64,000 bases of DNA from positions 38,874 to 102,873 of the forward strand of contig NZ_VXCP01000057.1 in assembly GCF_011355085.1 (NCBI RefSeq). Reading direction: 5' to 3'. The translations under genes were made by a program, and so were the position numbers. Shown in pieces: positions 26,215 through 35,669 of the stretch (positions within the stretch are counted from its first letter, which is position 1; every line of letters begins with the position of its first letter). This stretch comes from Pseudomonas akapageensis. Its GTDB lineage: Bacteria; Pseudomonadota; Gammaproteobacteria; Pseudomonadales; Pseudomonadaceae. The notes beneath the pieces were generated by a model. That model was not told the origin of the DNA and ran no database searches. It was given only the letters and a program-made list of their open reading frames with translations.

Positions 26215-26341
26215 GCGCCGATCCTGCCGATTGCACAGGATTATCCTGCCGCCGCCCTCTGATCTATAGCCTAACGCCCCAGTCAGAAGCTAACCTTGGG
26301 CTTCGCAGTCCTTTTCGTCGACCTGCCTCAAGGATGATCCT

Positions 26342-28636
26342 TTGCACTTCCTCAAACGCGTTTGCCGAGGTTTGCTGTTCACCACGGCGCTGTCTTTGTT
26401 TGCCCAGGGTGCCAGCGCCCAGGCACCGGGCCTGGCCACTGACGCCAAGGGCTATGCGCCTGCCGAAAGCTGCATCGGCTGTCACGCCGAGCAGGCCGGC
26501 GCCTGGAAGAACTCCGACCACGACTGGGCCATGCGCCCGGCGAGCAAGACCAGTGTGCTGGGTGACTTCAAGAATGCGCAGTTCAAGGACGGCAAGGTCC
26601 AGGCCCGGTTCTTTCGCAAGGGCGAGAAGTTTTTCGTCAACATCGAAGGCGCCGATGGCAAGCCCGCTGACTTCGAGATCCTCTACACCTTCGGCTACAA
26701 GCCGTTGCAGCAGTACCTGGTGGCATTCCCCGGTGGGCGCCTGCAGAGCCTGACCATCGCCTGGGACACCCGCAGCAAGGCCGAAGGCGGTCAACGCTGG
26801 TTTTCCATGTACCCGGGGCAGCATTTCGCCCCTGACGACCCCCTGCACTGGACCGGCCGCTACCAGAACTGGAACGCCATGTGCGCCGATTGCCATTCGA
26901 GCAATCTGCTCAAGGGCTACGACGACAAGACCGATACCTTTGCCACCACCTGGCATGAGCAGAACGTCGGTTGCCAGGCCTGTCACGGCCCGGGCCAGGC
27001 CCACGTCGACTGGGCCGGCAAGGAAAAGCCGGCACAGGCCAGCTACAGTTCGCCTGCCGAAATCGGCCTGACGGTGGATTACAAGGCCATGGGCAGCAAA
27101 GGCCTGGTCGACCAGTGCGCCTATTGCCACAGCCGCCGGCAGAGTCTTAACGTCGGCCAGCAACCGGGCAAACCGCTGCTCGACAGTGCGCTGCCGGCCA
27201 CCCTGCGCCCTGACCTCTACCACGCCGACGGGCAGATGCAGGGCGAGGTCTATGTCTACGGCTCCTTCACCCAGAGCAAGATGTTCGCTGCGGGCGTCAC
27301 CTGTACCGACTGCCACAACCCCCACACCACCAAGCTCAAGATCGAGGGCAACGGCCTCTGCCAGCAGTGCCACAATCCCAACCCGCCGGCTCGGTTCCCG
27401 AGCCTGCATGCCAAGAACTATGACAGTCCCGAGCACCATCATCACCAGGCCGGTTCCCAGGGCGCGCAGTGTGTCAACTGCCATATGCCGGCGCAGACCT
27501 ACATGGTGGTCGACCCCCGTCGCGATCACAGCTTCCGCCTGCCGCGCCCGGACCTGAGCGCCGAGACCGAAAGCCCCGATGCCTGTACCGCCTGCCACAA
27601 GGACAAGCAACCGGCATGGGCCGCGAAGACCATCGAAGGCTGGTTCGGCACCCCGCAACGGCCGCCGCACTATGGCCAGGCCTTGCATGCCGCACGCATC
27701 GGCCAGTCTGATTCGCTGCAGCAACTGACGGCATTGATCGGTGACCTGGGCAAGCCGGCCATCGTGCGCGCCACGGCCGTCGAGCAATTGGCGGGGATGG
27801 GCGATCCGGCGCTGCCGAGCCTGACTCAGGCGCTCAAGGATGACAGTTCGCTGGTGCGTGCCTATGCCGCGTCCGGATTTACTCGGCAACCGCCGGTACA
27901 GCGGGTCAAGTACCTGCTGCCGTTGCTCCACGACGATAACCGTGCGGTGCGGGATGAAGCCTTGCGCGCCCTGGTCGGGATTTCGCTGATTGCCTTGCCC
28001 GAGGCCGAGCGCGAGCCCTACAAGGCCGCCCTGGCGGACTACGAACAACGCCTGCGCGGCAACGCCGACCTGCCGGGCAACCGCCTGAATCTCGCGGTCA
28101 TGCTCGAGCGCGATGGACGCCAGCAGGAAGCCCTGGAACAGTATCGCCAGGCCCTCAAGCTTGATCCGTACTTCGCCCCGGCGCGGGTCAACCTGGTGAC
28201 GCTGGCCAACTCCATGCTGCGCCAGGACGAGGCCGAACAGGTGCTGCGCGATGGTGTCGCCTTGAAGGACATGCCGGTCACCGATCACGGCAACATCGCT
28301 TATATGCTGGCTTTGTTGCTGGTGGAGCGGAACAATACCGACGAGGCACTGCCGCTGCTCGATACGGCCGCCAGGGAGCTGCCGCAGAACCCGCGCATTC
28401 GTTACAACCAGGGGTTGTTGCTGTTGCAGATGCAACGCCGTGCCGAGGCGCAGGCGGCGCTGGAAGCGGGGTTGGCCCAGGCGCCGGATGATGCGGATCT
28501 GCTGTATGCGATGGTGTACCTGCATGGCTCGGCGGGGCAGCAGGGAGAGGCGATCGAGTATGTTCGTCGGCTGGAGAAGGCGGCACCGCAGGATGAGCGT
28601 TTGCCGGGTCTGAAGCGGCAGTTGGGGTTGCGCTGA
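26342..28636 (+). CDS. Secreted octahaem cytochrome c with C-terminal HEAT/TPR repeats
   Basis: A 764-residue periplasmic protein. The signal peptide (VCRGLLFTTALSLFAQGASA) is followed by eight CxxCH haem-attachment motifs: CIGCH, CADCH, CQACH, CAYCH, CTDCH, CQQCH, CVNCH and CTACH, all in the first ~430 residues. After about residue 440 come HEAT-like and then TPR repeats (EQYRQALKLDPYFAPARVNL, ARELPQNPRIRYNQGLLLLQ). This resembles cytochrome c554/nitrite-reductase-like multihaem proteins fused to TPR; the electron acceptor or substrate is unknown. Start is TTG 26342 with AAGGA ~8 bp ahead; no usable ATG exists in frame before the signal peptide. It converges with the spermidine-synthase-like gene. 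Confidence 0.87.
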   Translation: MHFLKRVCRGLLFTTALSLFAQGASAQAPGLATDAKGYAPAESCIGCHAEQAGAWKNSDHDWAMRPASKTSVLGDFKNAQFKDGKVQARFFRKGEKFFVNIEGADGKPADFEILYTFGYKPLQQYLVAFPGGRLQSLTIAWDTRSKAEGGQRWFSMYPGQHFAPDDPLHWTGRYQNWNAMCADCHSSNLLKGYDDKTDTFATTWHEQNVGCQACHGPGQAHVDWAGKEKPAQASYSSPAEIGLTVDYKAMGSKGLVDQCAYCHSRRQSLNVGQQPGKPLLDSALPATLRPDLYHADGQMQGEVYVYGSFTQSKMFAAGVTCTDCHNPHTTKLKIEGNGLCQQCHNPNPPARFPSLHAKNYDSPEHHHHQAGSQGAQCVNCHMPAQTYMVVDPRRDHSFRLPRPDLSAETESPDACTACHKDKQPAWAAKTIEGWFGTPQRPPHYGQALHAARIGQSDSLQQLTALIGDLGKPAIVRATAVEQLAGMGDPALPSLTQALKDDSSLVRAYAASGFTRQPPVQRVKYLLPLLHDDNRAVRDEALRALVGISLIALPEAEREPYKAALADYEQRLRGNADLPGNRLNLAVMLERDGRQQEALEQYRQALKLDPYFAPARVNLVTLANSMLRQDEAEQVLRDGVALKDMPVTDHGNIAYMLALLLVERNNTDEALPLLDTAARELPQNPRIRYNQGLLLLQMQRRAEAQAALEAGLAQAPDDADLLYAMVYLHGSAGQQGEAIEYVRRLEKAAPQDERLPGLKRQLGLR

Positions 28637-28644
28637 CGATAACC

Positions 28645-28755
28645 CTCGTTCCCACGCTCCGCGTGGGAATGCAGTGTCAGACGCTCTGCGTCGAGTCGTG
28701 GAAGCGCGACGCAGAGCGTCGCAGGAGGCATTCCCACGCAGAGCGTGGGAACGAG
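28645..28755. repeat. REP-like repeat pair, GTTCCCACGCT family
   Basis: Two palindromic ends (ctcgttcccacgctccgcg and its mirror) around the inner gacgctctgcgtc / gacgcagagcgtc pair; located between two convergent stops, so a likely transcription end. Confidence 0.85.
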
Positions 28756-28759
28756 GAAA

Positions 28760-31291
28760 TCACGGCTGCATCCCTAAAAACCACCGGTAATACGGATTGC
28801 CGCCATCCTCACGCATCACCTCGCGCACCCCTTCACCCCACTCATGACGCTCGCCCTTGTAGGCATGCAAACCCACCTGGTAGAAGCGCCCCAGGCGTTT
28901 TTGCTGGCCGTCCAGGCGCGCCTGGAAGTCATCGCTGCTGTTGGTCAACACGGGTTGGCTACGCAAGTCCAGCAGGGCCGGGAGCACCCGGGCAATCTCG
29001 TTGCTGCGCACCCACGGCGCGTATTCGATCGATGGCTGGTCATCGGTAACGGCCTGGGCTGAACCGGCAAAGCGCTCCAGGCCCGCCCGATCGGTGACGT
29101 AGGTCGAAAGCAGTGACGCCGGCGAAACGATGCCAACCTCGGCCAGGGCGCTGCGTACCGTGTCCTGCTCGAACCGCTGGCTGATGCGTTGGACATCCAG
29201 TTCCATCGACGCCAGTGAGCCGACCAGCAGCATTTCGTGGAACTCGGTGGTCCACAGGCTGGCATGGGGGAACACATCGAGAAAACTGCGCACCAGCGCT
29301 TGTGAGTCTTCCAGGTTCTGCGTCGGCAGCGGCAGCCATTGGGCGACGATGCCCTGGGGTTGCAGGCGTCGTGCGGCGAGTTCGTAGAAATCCCGCGAAT
29401 ACAGGTTGACCACGCCGCTGGCCGAAGGCGGTGGCGGTTCGAGGGTGATCAGGTCGTAGGCTTGCTCGCTGCGCAACAGTTCCTGACGACCGTCGCGCAG
29501 GCGGATATCGATGCGGCTGTCGCTCGGAGCGTCGTAGTTGCCCTTGAACAGCGGCGCTGCCTGGACCACGGTCGGCAACAGTTCGGCGACAACCCGGTGT
29601 TCCAGCCCCGGGTAGCGCAGCAGGGCGCCGGCGGTGATACCGGTACCCATGCCGATGACCAGCGCCGAGCGTGGCTCGCCGTTGTGGATGATCAGCGGCA
29701 ACAGGGCCTGCAGGCGCATATAGCGCAACGACGGCATGGCATCGCCGGTGTTCGAGACGCCCTGAATGTAAAGCCTGTTGAAGACATTGGCGGCCTTGCC
29801 CTGGGTGACCACGGCGACAGTGCCACCGCGACCTTCCTTGTAGAAGGCCAGTATGCCGTTGCGCGCGCCCGGCATCAGGTGGGCCAGGCGATTGGAGGGC
29901 ACGGCAATCACCAATACAAGGCTCACCAGGGCGACCACTATAACGCCACGGCGGTTGTCTTTGTTGACGTGCTTGCCACGCAATACGGCGGTCAGGCCGA
30001 TCCCGGCCGCGATGAAGGCGAGCACGCCCAGGGTACGAACAAGACCGAGTTGCGGGATCAGCACGAAACCGGTCAAAAGCACGCCGACGATGCCGCCCAG
30101 GGTATTGAGCGCCACCACTGCACCGACGTCGCGGCCGACGTGACCGCTGTCCACGCTCAGGCGCAAGGCCAGCGGGAAGGCCGCCCCGAGCAACAGCGTC
30201 GGCACGAAGACGATGCACAGGGCGGCGACGGCAAAGCGTGCGCTCATGCCGCTCAGTTCGTCGCCACCGAGCAGATGCACGGCCTGTTCGGCCTGGGTCT
30301 GCAACAGGATCAGCCAGCGTCCGAGCACGGCGATTTCCAGCAGGGCCAGCAGCCCTGCGGTGGCGATCAGCAGCCCGAACACGCCCCACGGATCGCGAAT
30401 CCGGTCGGCGCGGCGCGCGTACAGGGCGCTGCCCAGCACCAGGCCGGTCAGGTAAGTGGCCAGTACCACGGCAAAGGCAAAAGTGCGGGTGCTCATGAAC
30501 TGCACGATCGACTGGGTCCAGACCACCTCATAACCCAGCGCCACGCCACCGGCGATGGCGTAAAGCAGCAAAGGCAGGCTGGAGTGCCTGCCTGCCTTGT
30601 CCGGTTTGGCGGTGGCAACAGGCACCGCAACGGGCGTGCGGGCATAGGCCAAGGCGCCGAGCAACGCCAGCAGGTTGAGCACAGCCGCCGCGTAGGCCGA
30701 GCCTTTCACGCCCAGGGCGGGAATCAGGACAAAGGCACTGAGCAGGGTACCCAGGATGGCCCCGCCGGTATTGGCGGCGTACAAACGCCCACCGGCACGA
30801 CCCAGTCTTTCGGCCGACGGGGCCAGCGCACGCATCAGCACGGGCAGGGTGCCGCCCATCAGGAATGCCGGTACGCCGACCAACAGGAACGGCAGCAGCC
30901 AGGCCAGCAGACCCACCTGGTCGCTCAAACGGGCGAAGGGGCCCGCGGCGTTTGCCAGGCCATGGGTAGCGGCGATGCCCAGGCCGGCGACGCCCAATTC
31001 GAGCAGCGCATAGAGCAACACAGGGCGTTGCAGACGGTCGGCGATGCGGCCGAACGCCCAGCCCCCCAATGCCAGGCCGGCGAAGAAGGCGCTGATGCCG
31101 CTGGTGATGGCATACACTTCGACACCCACCACCAGCGACAGCTGTTTGATCCAGAGGACTTGATAGACCAGCGCCGCGGCGCCGGAAACGAAAAGCATGA
31201 GAGCGGGAGCCCAGGGCAGTGACCGGGCAGGGATTCGGGGTTGAGCCACAGAAGCGTCAGGACGCGAAGAAGTACGGCTGGCTGAAGTCAT
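28760..31291 (-). CDS. Membrane protein with spermidine-synthase-like domain (MFS-like fused)
   Basis: An 843-residue inner-membrane protein. Roughly the first 430 residues hold at least 12 hydrophobic helices in an MFS-like arrangement (LMFVSGAAALVYQVLWIKQL region; VYQVLWIKQL is typical of this family). The C-terminal ~380 residues are a Rossmann methyltransferase/spermidine-synthase-like domain (ALVIGMGTGITAGAL, DGRQELLRS, YDLITLEPPPPSASG). Many family members lack proven polyamine synthesis, so the substrate is unknown. Its neighbours, a secreted octahaem cytochrome and a MoxR/Bat operon, suggest a periplasmic or envelope role. Confidence 0.85.
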   Translation of the reverse strand: MTSASRTSSRPDASVAQPRIPARSLPWAPALMLFVSGAAALVYQVLWIKQLSLVVGVEVYAITSGISAFFAGLALGGWAFGRIADRLQRPVLLYALLELGVAGLGIAATHGLANAAGPFARLSDQVGLLAWLLPFLLVGVPAFLMGGTLPVLMRALAPSAERLGRAGGRLYAANTGGAILGTLLSAFVLIPALGVKGSAYAAAVLNLLALLGALAYARTPVAVPVATAKPDKAGRHSSLPLLLYAIAGGVALGYEVVWTQSIVQFMSTRTFAFAVVLATYLTGLVLGSALYARRADRIRDPWGVFGLLIATAGLLALLEIAVLGRWLILLQTQAEQAVHLLGGDELSGMSARFAVAALCIVFVPTLLLGAAFPLALRLSVDSGHVGRDVGAVVALNTLGGIVGVLLTGFVLIPQLGLVRTLGVLAFIAAGIGLTAVLRGKHVNKDNRRGVIVVALVSLVLVIAVPSNRLAHLMPGARNGILAFYKEGRGGTVAVVTQGKAANVFNRLYIQGVSNTGDAMPSLRYMRLQALLPLIIHNGEPRSALVIGMGTGITAGALLRYPGLEHRVVAELLPTVVQAAPLFKGNYDAPSDSRIDIRLRDGRQELLRSEQAYDLITLEPPPPSASGVVNLYSRDFYELAARRLQPQGIVAQWLPLPTQNLEDSQALVRSFLDVFPHASLWTTEFHEMLLVGSLASMELDVQRISQRFEQDTVRSALAEVGIVSPASLLSTYVTDRAGLERFAGSAQAVTDDQPSIEYAPWVRSNEIARVLPALLDLRSQPVLTNSSDDFQARLDGQQKRLGRFYQVGLHAYKGERHEWGEGVREVMREDGGNPYYRWFLGMQP

Positions 31292-31329
31292 CGACGGCGG
31301 TCCTTGTATCGAAAAAAACGGGCCTGTCT

Positions 31330-31360
31330 GTTGTGGGAGCGGGCTTGCCCGCGATGCAGG
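31330..31360. repeat. Single REP unit
   Basis: One unit gttgtgggagcgggcttgcc followed by cgcgatgcagg, unpaired, in the gap before the spermidine-synthase-like gene's start. Confidence 0.65.
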
Positions 31361-31392
31361 CGACGCGGTCGTTCAGGTTGACCGCGGTGATG

Positions 31393-31687
31393 CTATCGCG
31401 GCGGTCCGGCGATCCTGGCGTCAACGGCCTCGCGAATCTGGTCGACGCTGAAGCTCGCCGGCCGCTGACTGGGTGGATACTCGACGAAGGTTTCCAGGAA
31501 CTTGCCCGCCTTGATGGTAGCCGCCCACTACACCCATGGAATAGGCGCTGATATTGGTCTGGCCAATGTCATCGCCGAAAATCACCAGGATGTTGGGTTT
31601 GCTGGCCGCTGTGGCAGCTGCCGAAAACCCTATCACCGCAGCCGCCACCATGGCGAACTGCGGCAACCACTTGCGTGTACGAACCAT
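31393..31687 (-). pseudogene. Arylsulfatase remnant (internal deletion and frameshift)
   Basis: The N-terminus is a normal secreted sulfatase start: signal peptide WLPQFAMVAAAVIGFSAAATA, then KPNILVIFGDDIGQTNISAYS with the metal-binding DD. After GVVG the frame changes; in the next frame the DNA encodes a typical C-terminal tail (IKAGKFLETFVEYPPSQRPA...SFSVDQIREAV) ending at TAG 31395-31393. The whole catalytic core, including the sulfatase C-x-P-x-R motif, is missing. The start ATG 31687 has GGAGAG upstream. It lies just after the HAD phosphatase gene on the same strand. Confidence 0.85.
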
Positions 31688-31734
31688 AAGACATCTCTCC
31701 ATGTTGTTGCTTTTGGTGTTGCTTGCATCGGTCA

Positions 31735-32739
31735 TCAAGGTTGCGCATCGAATGGGTAGATGCGTTTCCACTCATTGGCCATGTCGACCACTGTCCAGTT
31801 TTTCGCCTTGGCTTCATCCAGTGCCTTGTCGAGCCTGCCAATCTTCGAGTCCCGGTCGTAGGCCCACTCGCGCTTGGCGTCGGTATGGTGCACCAGGCCC
31901 ATGAAGCGCTTGCCCTTGCCGGCAGCGGTCCACTGCAGCATCTGCAGGTCGCCGTCGGAGTTGCCGAAGGCCAGCACCGGGCGCCGGCCGATGATCGATT
32001 CGATGCTTTCCGGCTTGCCCGGGCCATCGTCGTTATGGGCAAGCTTGGGTTCACGCAGGATAGAAGGATTGCCGTCGCCAGGCTGGAACTGGCTCACAAA
32101 TGTGGTCCCGATCACTTGTTCTGGCGGGATGCCATAAACCTCTTCGGCGAACGCACGCATGAACACGACTTCGCCGCCTGAGACGATGTAGGTCTTGAAG
32201 CCGTTGGCGCGCAGGTAGTCGAGCAGTTCCAGCATGGGCTGGAAGACCATCTCGGTGTAGGGCTTGTCGGTCTTGGGATGGCGTGCCTTGGCCAGCCAGG
32301 CCTCGGCGTTGGCGGTGAAGGCTTCAGTGGTCATGCCGGTGTTGGTCGCCGCGATGATTTTCAGCAAGCCGTCCATGCCCGCTTCCTCCAACGCCTTGTG
32401 ATCGTTCTCGAGCACGGCCTTGAAGGGTTGTTGCTCCTTCCACTCGGGATGCTGAGGGGTCATGCGCTTGACTTCTTCCAGGGCGAACAGCACCTGGAAA
32501 TACATCGGTTGCTCGCTCCATAAGGTACCGTCGTTGTCGAACACGGCAATACGCTCGGCCACCGGAATAAAGTCCTTGCTGCCGTCCTTGGTCACGGCTT
32601 TGACAAAGGTGGTGATCGACGCCTTGGACGGGCCTTCGTTCCACGAGGCCAATGGCTCGGCGGCCTGGGCCAGCAGGGGCAGCAGCAGGGCCAGAGAAAG
32701 GCCATAAAGCCAATTGCCGAGTGAAGGTGCTCGTTTCAT
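31735..32739 (-). CDS. Secreted HAD-family phosphatase
   Basis: A 334-residue protein with a signal peptide (LSLALLLPLLAQAA) and a HAD fold: motif I DNDGT in AVFDNDGTLWSEQPM, motif II YIVSGGEV, and motif IV FGNSDGDLQML. It should hydrolyse phosphomonoesters in the periplasm; related proteins are called haloacid dehalogenase-like or phosphoserine-phosphatase-like hydrolases. Start overlaps the BatD stop by 4 bp, so it belongs to the MoxR/Bat operon. The exact substrate is unknown. Confidence 0.88.
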   Translation of the reverse strand: MKRAPSLGNWLYGLSLALLLPLLAQAAEPLASWNEGPSKASITTFVKAVTKDGSKDFIPVAERIAVFDNDGTLWSEQPMYFQVLFALEEVKRMTPQHPEWKEQQPFKAVLENDHKALEEAGMDGLLKIIAATNTGMTTEAFTANAEAWLAKARHPKTDKPYTEMVFQPMLELLDYLRANGFKTYIVSGGEVVFMRAFAEEVYGIPPEQVIGTTFVSQFQPGDGNPSILREPKLAHNDDGPGKPESIESIIGRRPVLAFGNSDGDLQMLQWTAAGKGKRFMGLVHHTDAKREWAYDRDSKIGRLDKALDEAKAKNWTVVDMANEWKRIYPFDAQP

Positions 32740-34076
32740 GGTCGGTCCTCGCGGATTGTTGTGGAATTCGGGTTCAGTGGGCGCAACCCATGCGCCTGCG
32801 GACGTTGAGGTTGTACTTGATCAATACCCTGGCGTAGTTCCGGGAGTGACTGCTTGCACTGCTGCAGCGCAGGCTCCTGTACCGCTTCCCTGCCGTAGCG
32901 CGCGTTGAGGAAGCCTAGCAGGCGTTTGGCCAATGGCGCCGGCAATGGCAATTCAAGCAGGCCGAGCGCCTGTTGTTTGCGTCGAGCCCAGAGATAGAGT
33001 GCCGTGAGCTCTGCCGGGCGGGCGTCCAGCTGGCCGGGGACTTGCTGCCAGGCGTACTCGGCCGATGCCAGCCAGCGCGCTTGGCGCTGGGCCCGCCGGC
33101 GCTGCCAGGCACTGCGCAAGCGTTGGTAGAGCGGGCGCCCCAACCAGGCCAGTAGCCCCAGCGCAATCAAGCCGCCAGCCAACATCAGCCAATGCCGGGC
33201 CAGGTGCACACGGGTGCGCTGACCCAGCGCTTGCAGGTCTGCCGTGATGGAAAAGGGCGGGCGGTAGTCGACGTTGGCGCTTGCTTCGAAGCTGATCGCC
33301 GGCAGATTCGCCGTGCGTGCCTCATTGGCCGTGCTGTCCCACCAGCGCACCTGCAGGGCTGGCAGGTTGAAATGCCCGGCGTGCTCGATCCGGTAGCTGG
33401 CACTGTCGATGCGCTGGCCACCGCTGCTGCCGCCACGGCCATCGCTCAAGGGGCTGATCCTGGGCGTTTGTGCATAACGTTTGAGCCCGTCGACATCGCC
33501 CAGGACGGTTTTGGGCAGGAGCATGCTCTGGGCACCGTCGGCCTGCAGCGTGACCTCCCGGGTGACGGTATCGCCGACCTTCGAAGCGGTACTGGAATAT
33601 CTGACCTGCTGGCTCAGACGCACGGCCTGGGCCACCAGCACCGCCTGACCGGCGGCGAAGCCCGAGGGCTGCCGGGCACTGAATGCCTGCGCTGTACTCT
33701 GAACCTTCATGGGGGCGCTGGCCTGGCCTGGGTTGACTGCGATAGTCAACGCCGGAATGCTGTAGGTCTGTACCTGTTGCGGGATGATCAGGTAGCTGAA
33801 GCGCAAGCCGAAAAAGGTTTTGCCCTGGCGCGTCACGGTCAGGTTGAGCGAGTCGCTGGCCGGTGGCGTGACCACGGCGCCGGGCAACTCCAGGATCGGC
33901 AGTTGCGGGGCCTGGAGGAACCAGGTATCGACCAGAACATCCACCTGCAGCCGCACGGTGCCGCCGACGACCACGCCCTCGGCCGGTTGCAGGCTGGTTT
34001 CGACCAGCACTTGCGGCTCCTCGGCCAGCACCGGCAAAGCGAGCAGGGCACAGAACACTAGCATCAGACGTCTCAT
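32736..34076 (-). CDS. BatD-like protein (aerotolerance family)
   Basis: A 446-residue envelope protein: signal peptide (RRLMLVFCALLALPVLA), then beta-rich Ig-like repeats (EGVVVGGTVRLQVDV, GDTVTREVTLQADG), a membrane helix near residue 300 (WLMLAGGLIALGLLAWLG) and a cytoplasmic helical tail. It is the typical last gene of a MoxR-linked Bat cluster. ATG 34076 overlaps the previous stop (ATGA), and its own stop overlaps the phosphatase start. Probably part of a membrane-associated chaperone-like complex; precise function is not established. Confidence 0.85.
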   Translation of the reverse strand: MRRLMLVFCALLALPVLAEEPQVLVETSLQPAEGVVVGGTVRLQVDVLVDTWFLQAPQLPILELPGAVVTPPASDSLNLTVTRQGKTFFGLRFSYLIIPQQVQTYSIPALTIAVNPGQASAPMKVQSTAQAFSARQPSGFAAGQAVLVAQAVRLSQQVRYSSTASKVGDTVTREVTLQADGAQSMLLPKTVLGDVDGLKRYAQTPRISPLSDGRGGSSGGQRIDSASYRIEHAGHFNLPALQVRWWDSTANEARTANLPAISFEASANVDYRPPFSITADLQALGQRTRVHLARHWLMLAGGLIALGLLAWLGRPLYQRLRSAWQRRRAQRQARWLASAEYAWQQVPGQLDARPAELTALYLWARRKQQALGLLELPLPAPLAKRLLGFLNARYGREAVQEPALQQCKQSLPELRQGIDQVQPQRPQAHGLRPLNPNSTTIREDRP

Positions 34077-35668
34077 GGCCGGGCTCCTGTGCCTTGCGCC
34101 TGGCGTGCCGCGTCCTGCAGGCTGAATTTCTGCCTGAGGAATTTCGCCGGCGAGGTGGTCAGGTTCTGCAACCACAGCTCATCGGAGCTGGCCTGCTGGG
34201 TCTCCACCTTGCGGGCATCGCCCTTGTTCTTGGGTTTGTCGAACTTGACCTGATCGGGTTTTGTATCGGGCGCTTTTTCGGCCGCGTCGTCATGGTCTTT
34301 CTGCAGAGCCTTGGCCAGGGCCAGGTTGGCCGTCGCTTCGGGGAACTGGGGTTGCAGCTTCAAGGCATGCTCGTAGGCGGCAATGGCCTGGTCGAAGTGG
34401 AACTGGCGGGTATGGATATTGCCTTGATAGAAGTACGCCTGGGCGCTGTCCAGTTGAGCGAAACTGCCCAGGGCCCGGTCATAGTCGGCGGCGCGGTAGG
34501 CGGCCAGGCCTTGCCAGTAGGGATCCGCGAACAGGGTCGCGGCCTTGCCGTAATGATGGTGGTCGAAGGCCCAGCGTCCTTGCTGGTCGGCCGTCATGAA
34601 GGCGTCGGCCAGTACACCCGCCTGGGCCTGGGGTGGGTTGAGCAGGCAACCGCTGGCCAGCAGGAGGGCACCCAGCCAATTCAGCCTCCAGCCGCGGCGG
34701 ATGCACAGCAACGCCAGAAGTGCCAGTGGCCAGGTCAGCCAGTACCCGGCATCTTTCCAATGGATCTGCCCGGCGTCGGGGTTGGCCTGGGCAAAGTGCC
34801 GTTGTGCGTGCAGTTCAATCCAGTCCAGATCGTCGTCATCCAGGGTCAGGCTGCCCAGCGGCGCGTCGGCGGCCTTGGCCAATTGCTCCAGGCCAGCCTG
34901 GTCGAAGCGGCCCAACAGCGCGCGACCATCGCTGTCGGTGCGTGGCTGGCCATCGGCGGTTCGCAGCACGCCGGTGTCATTGCTGCCCACCGCCAGGATC
35001 AGCACCTGCAACGCGGTCCCTTCAAGGCTTTTGCCGATTGCCGCAAACTGACTGGCGTCGGCACCGTCGGTGATCAATACCAGGGTGCCAGGCACCTTTT
35101 CGGCGACCAGCAGGCGCTTGGCCTGTTCGATTGCGCCGAGAGCGTCCTTGCCGGGGCGGTCGATCAATGGCGTGGCCAATGCTTGCAGAAAACTGTCGAG
35201 CAGGGCTGGATCGTCACTCGGTGGCAGCACCAGATGGGCGCTGCCGGCATAGGCCAGCAGGCCGATGCGCAGGCCCTTCTCGCGAGCGATCAGGTCGAGC
35301 ATCTTGTGTTTGGCCGCCTCCAGGCGACTGGGTGGCAGGTCCGAAGCGTCCATGGAAGGCGAAAGGTCCAGCGCCAACAGCAGCACCGCCTGGTTCTCCA
35401 GAAACGGCGGGCGGTCCTGTTGCCAGGTCGGGCCGGCTGCGGCCAGGCCGCCAAGCATGAGCAGTGCACTGAGCAGGTGGATCGGTTGCACGCGGGCGCG
35501 GGTGCTTGGGGTGATCAGCAGGTGCTTGAGCAGGTGGGGGGCAATGCTGCTTTGCACGCGCCGGCGCCGGACCTCGGCGCGTCGCCACAGCAGCAGTAAT
35601 GCACCCAGCGGTATCAGCAGCAGAAACAGCGGTCGCAAGAAGTGCAGGGCGCTGAGGTCGATGTCCAT
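34073..35668 (-). CDS. VWA-domain and TPR protein (BatB/BatC-type fusion)
   Basis: A 531-residue membrane protein with two N-terminal helices, a von Willebrand A domain with MIDAS DxSxS in LLLALDLSPSMDASDLPPSR, a further helix near residue 320 (LTWPLALLALLCIRRGW region) and C-terminal TPR (YFYQGNIHTRQFHFDQAI..., ALKLQPQFPEATANLALA). This joins BatB and BatC functions in one chain. It follows BatA by one base and overlaps BatD by 4 bp. The VWA domain should bind a partner via metal, likely with MoxR as regulator. Confidence 0.88.
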   Translation of the reverse strand: MDIDLSALHFLRPLFLLLIPLGALLLLWRRAEVRRRRVQSSIAPHLLKHLLITPSTRARVQPIHLLSALLMLGGLAAAGPTWQQDRPPFLENQAVLLLALDLSPSMDASDLPPSRLEAAKHKMLDLIAREKGLRIGLLAYAGSAHLVLPPSDDPALLDSFLQALATPLIDRPGKDALGAIEQAKRLLVAEKVPGTLVLITDGADASQFAAIGKSLEGTALQVLILAVGSNDTGVLRTADGQPRTDSDGRALLGRFDQAGLEQLAKAADAPLGSLTLDDDDLDWIELHAQRHFAQANPDAGQIHWKDAGYWLTWPLALLALLCIRRGWRLNWLGALLLASGCLLNPPQAQAGVLADAFMTADQQGRWAFDHHHYGKAATLFADPYWQGLAAYRAADYDRALGSFAQLDSAQAYFYQGNIHTRQFHFDQAIAAYEHALKLQPQFPEATANLALAKALQKDHDDAAEKAPDTKPDQVKFDKPKNKGDARKVETQQASSDELWLQNLTTSPAKFLRQKFSLQDAARQAQGTGARP

Positions 35669-35669
35669 G

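Noticed and set aside
26264..28525. 753-codon frame on minus opposite the octahaem cytochrome
   Set aside because: Antisense shadow; the plus strand has eight haem motifs and a signal peptide.
29339..31222. 627-codon frame on plus opposite the spermidine-synthase-like gene
   Set aside because: Gln/His/Gly-rich shadow translation without recognisable domains.
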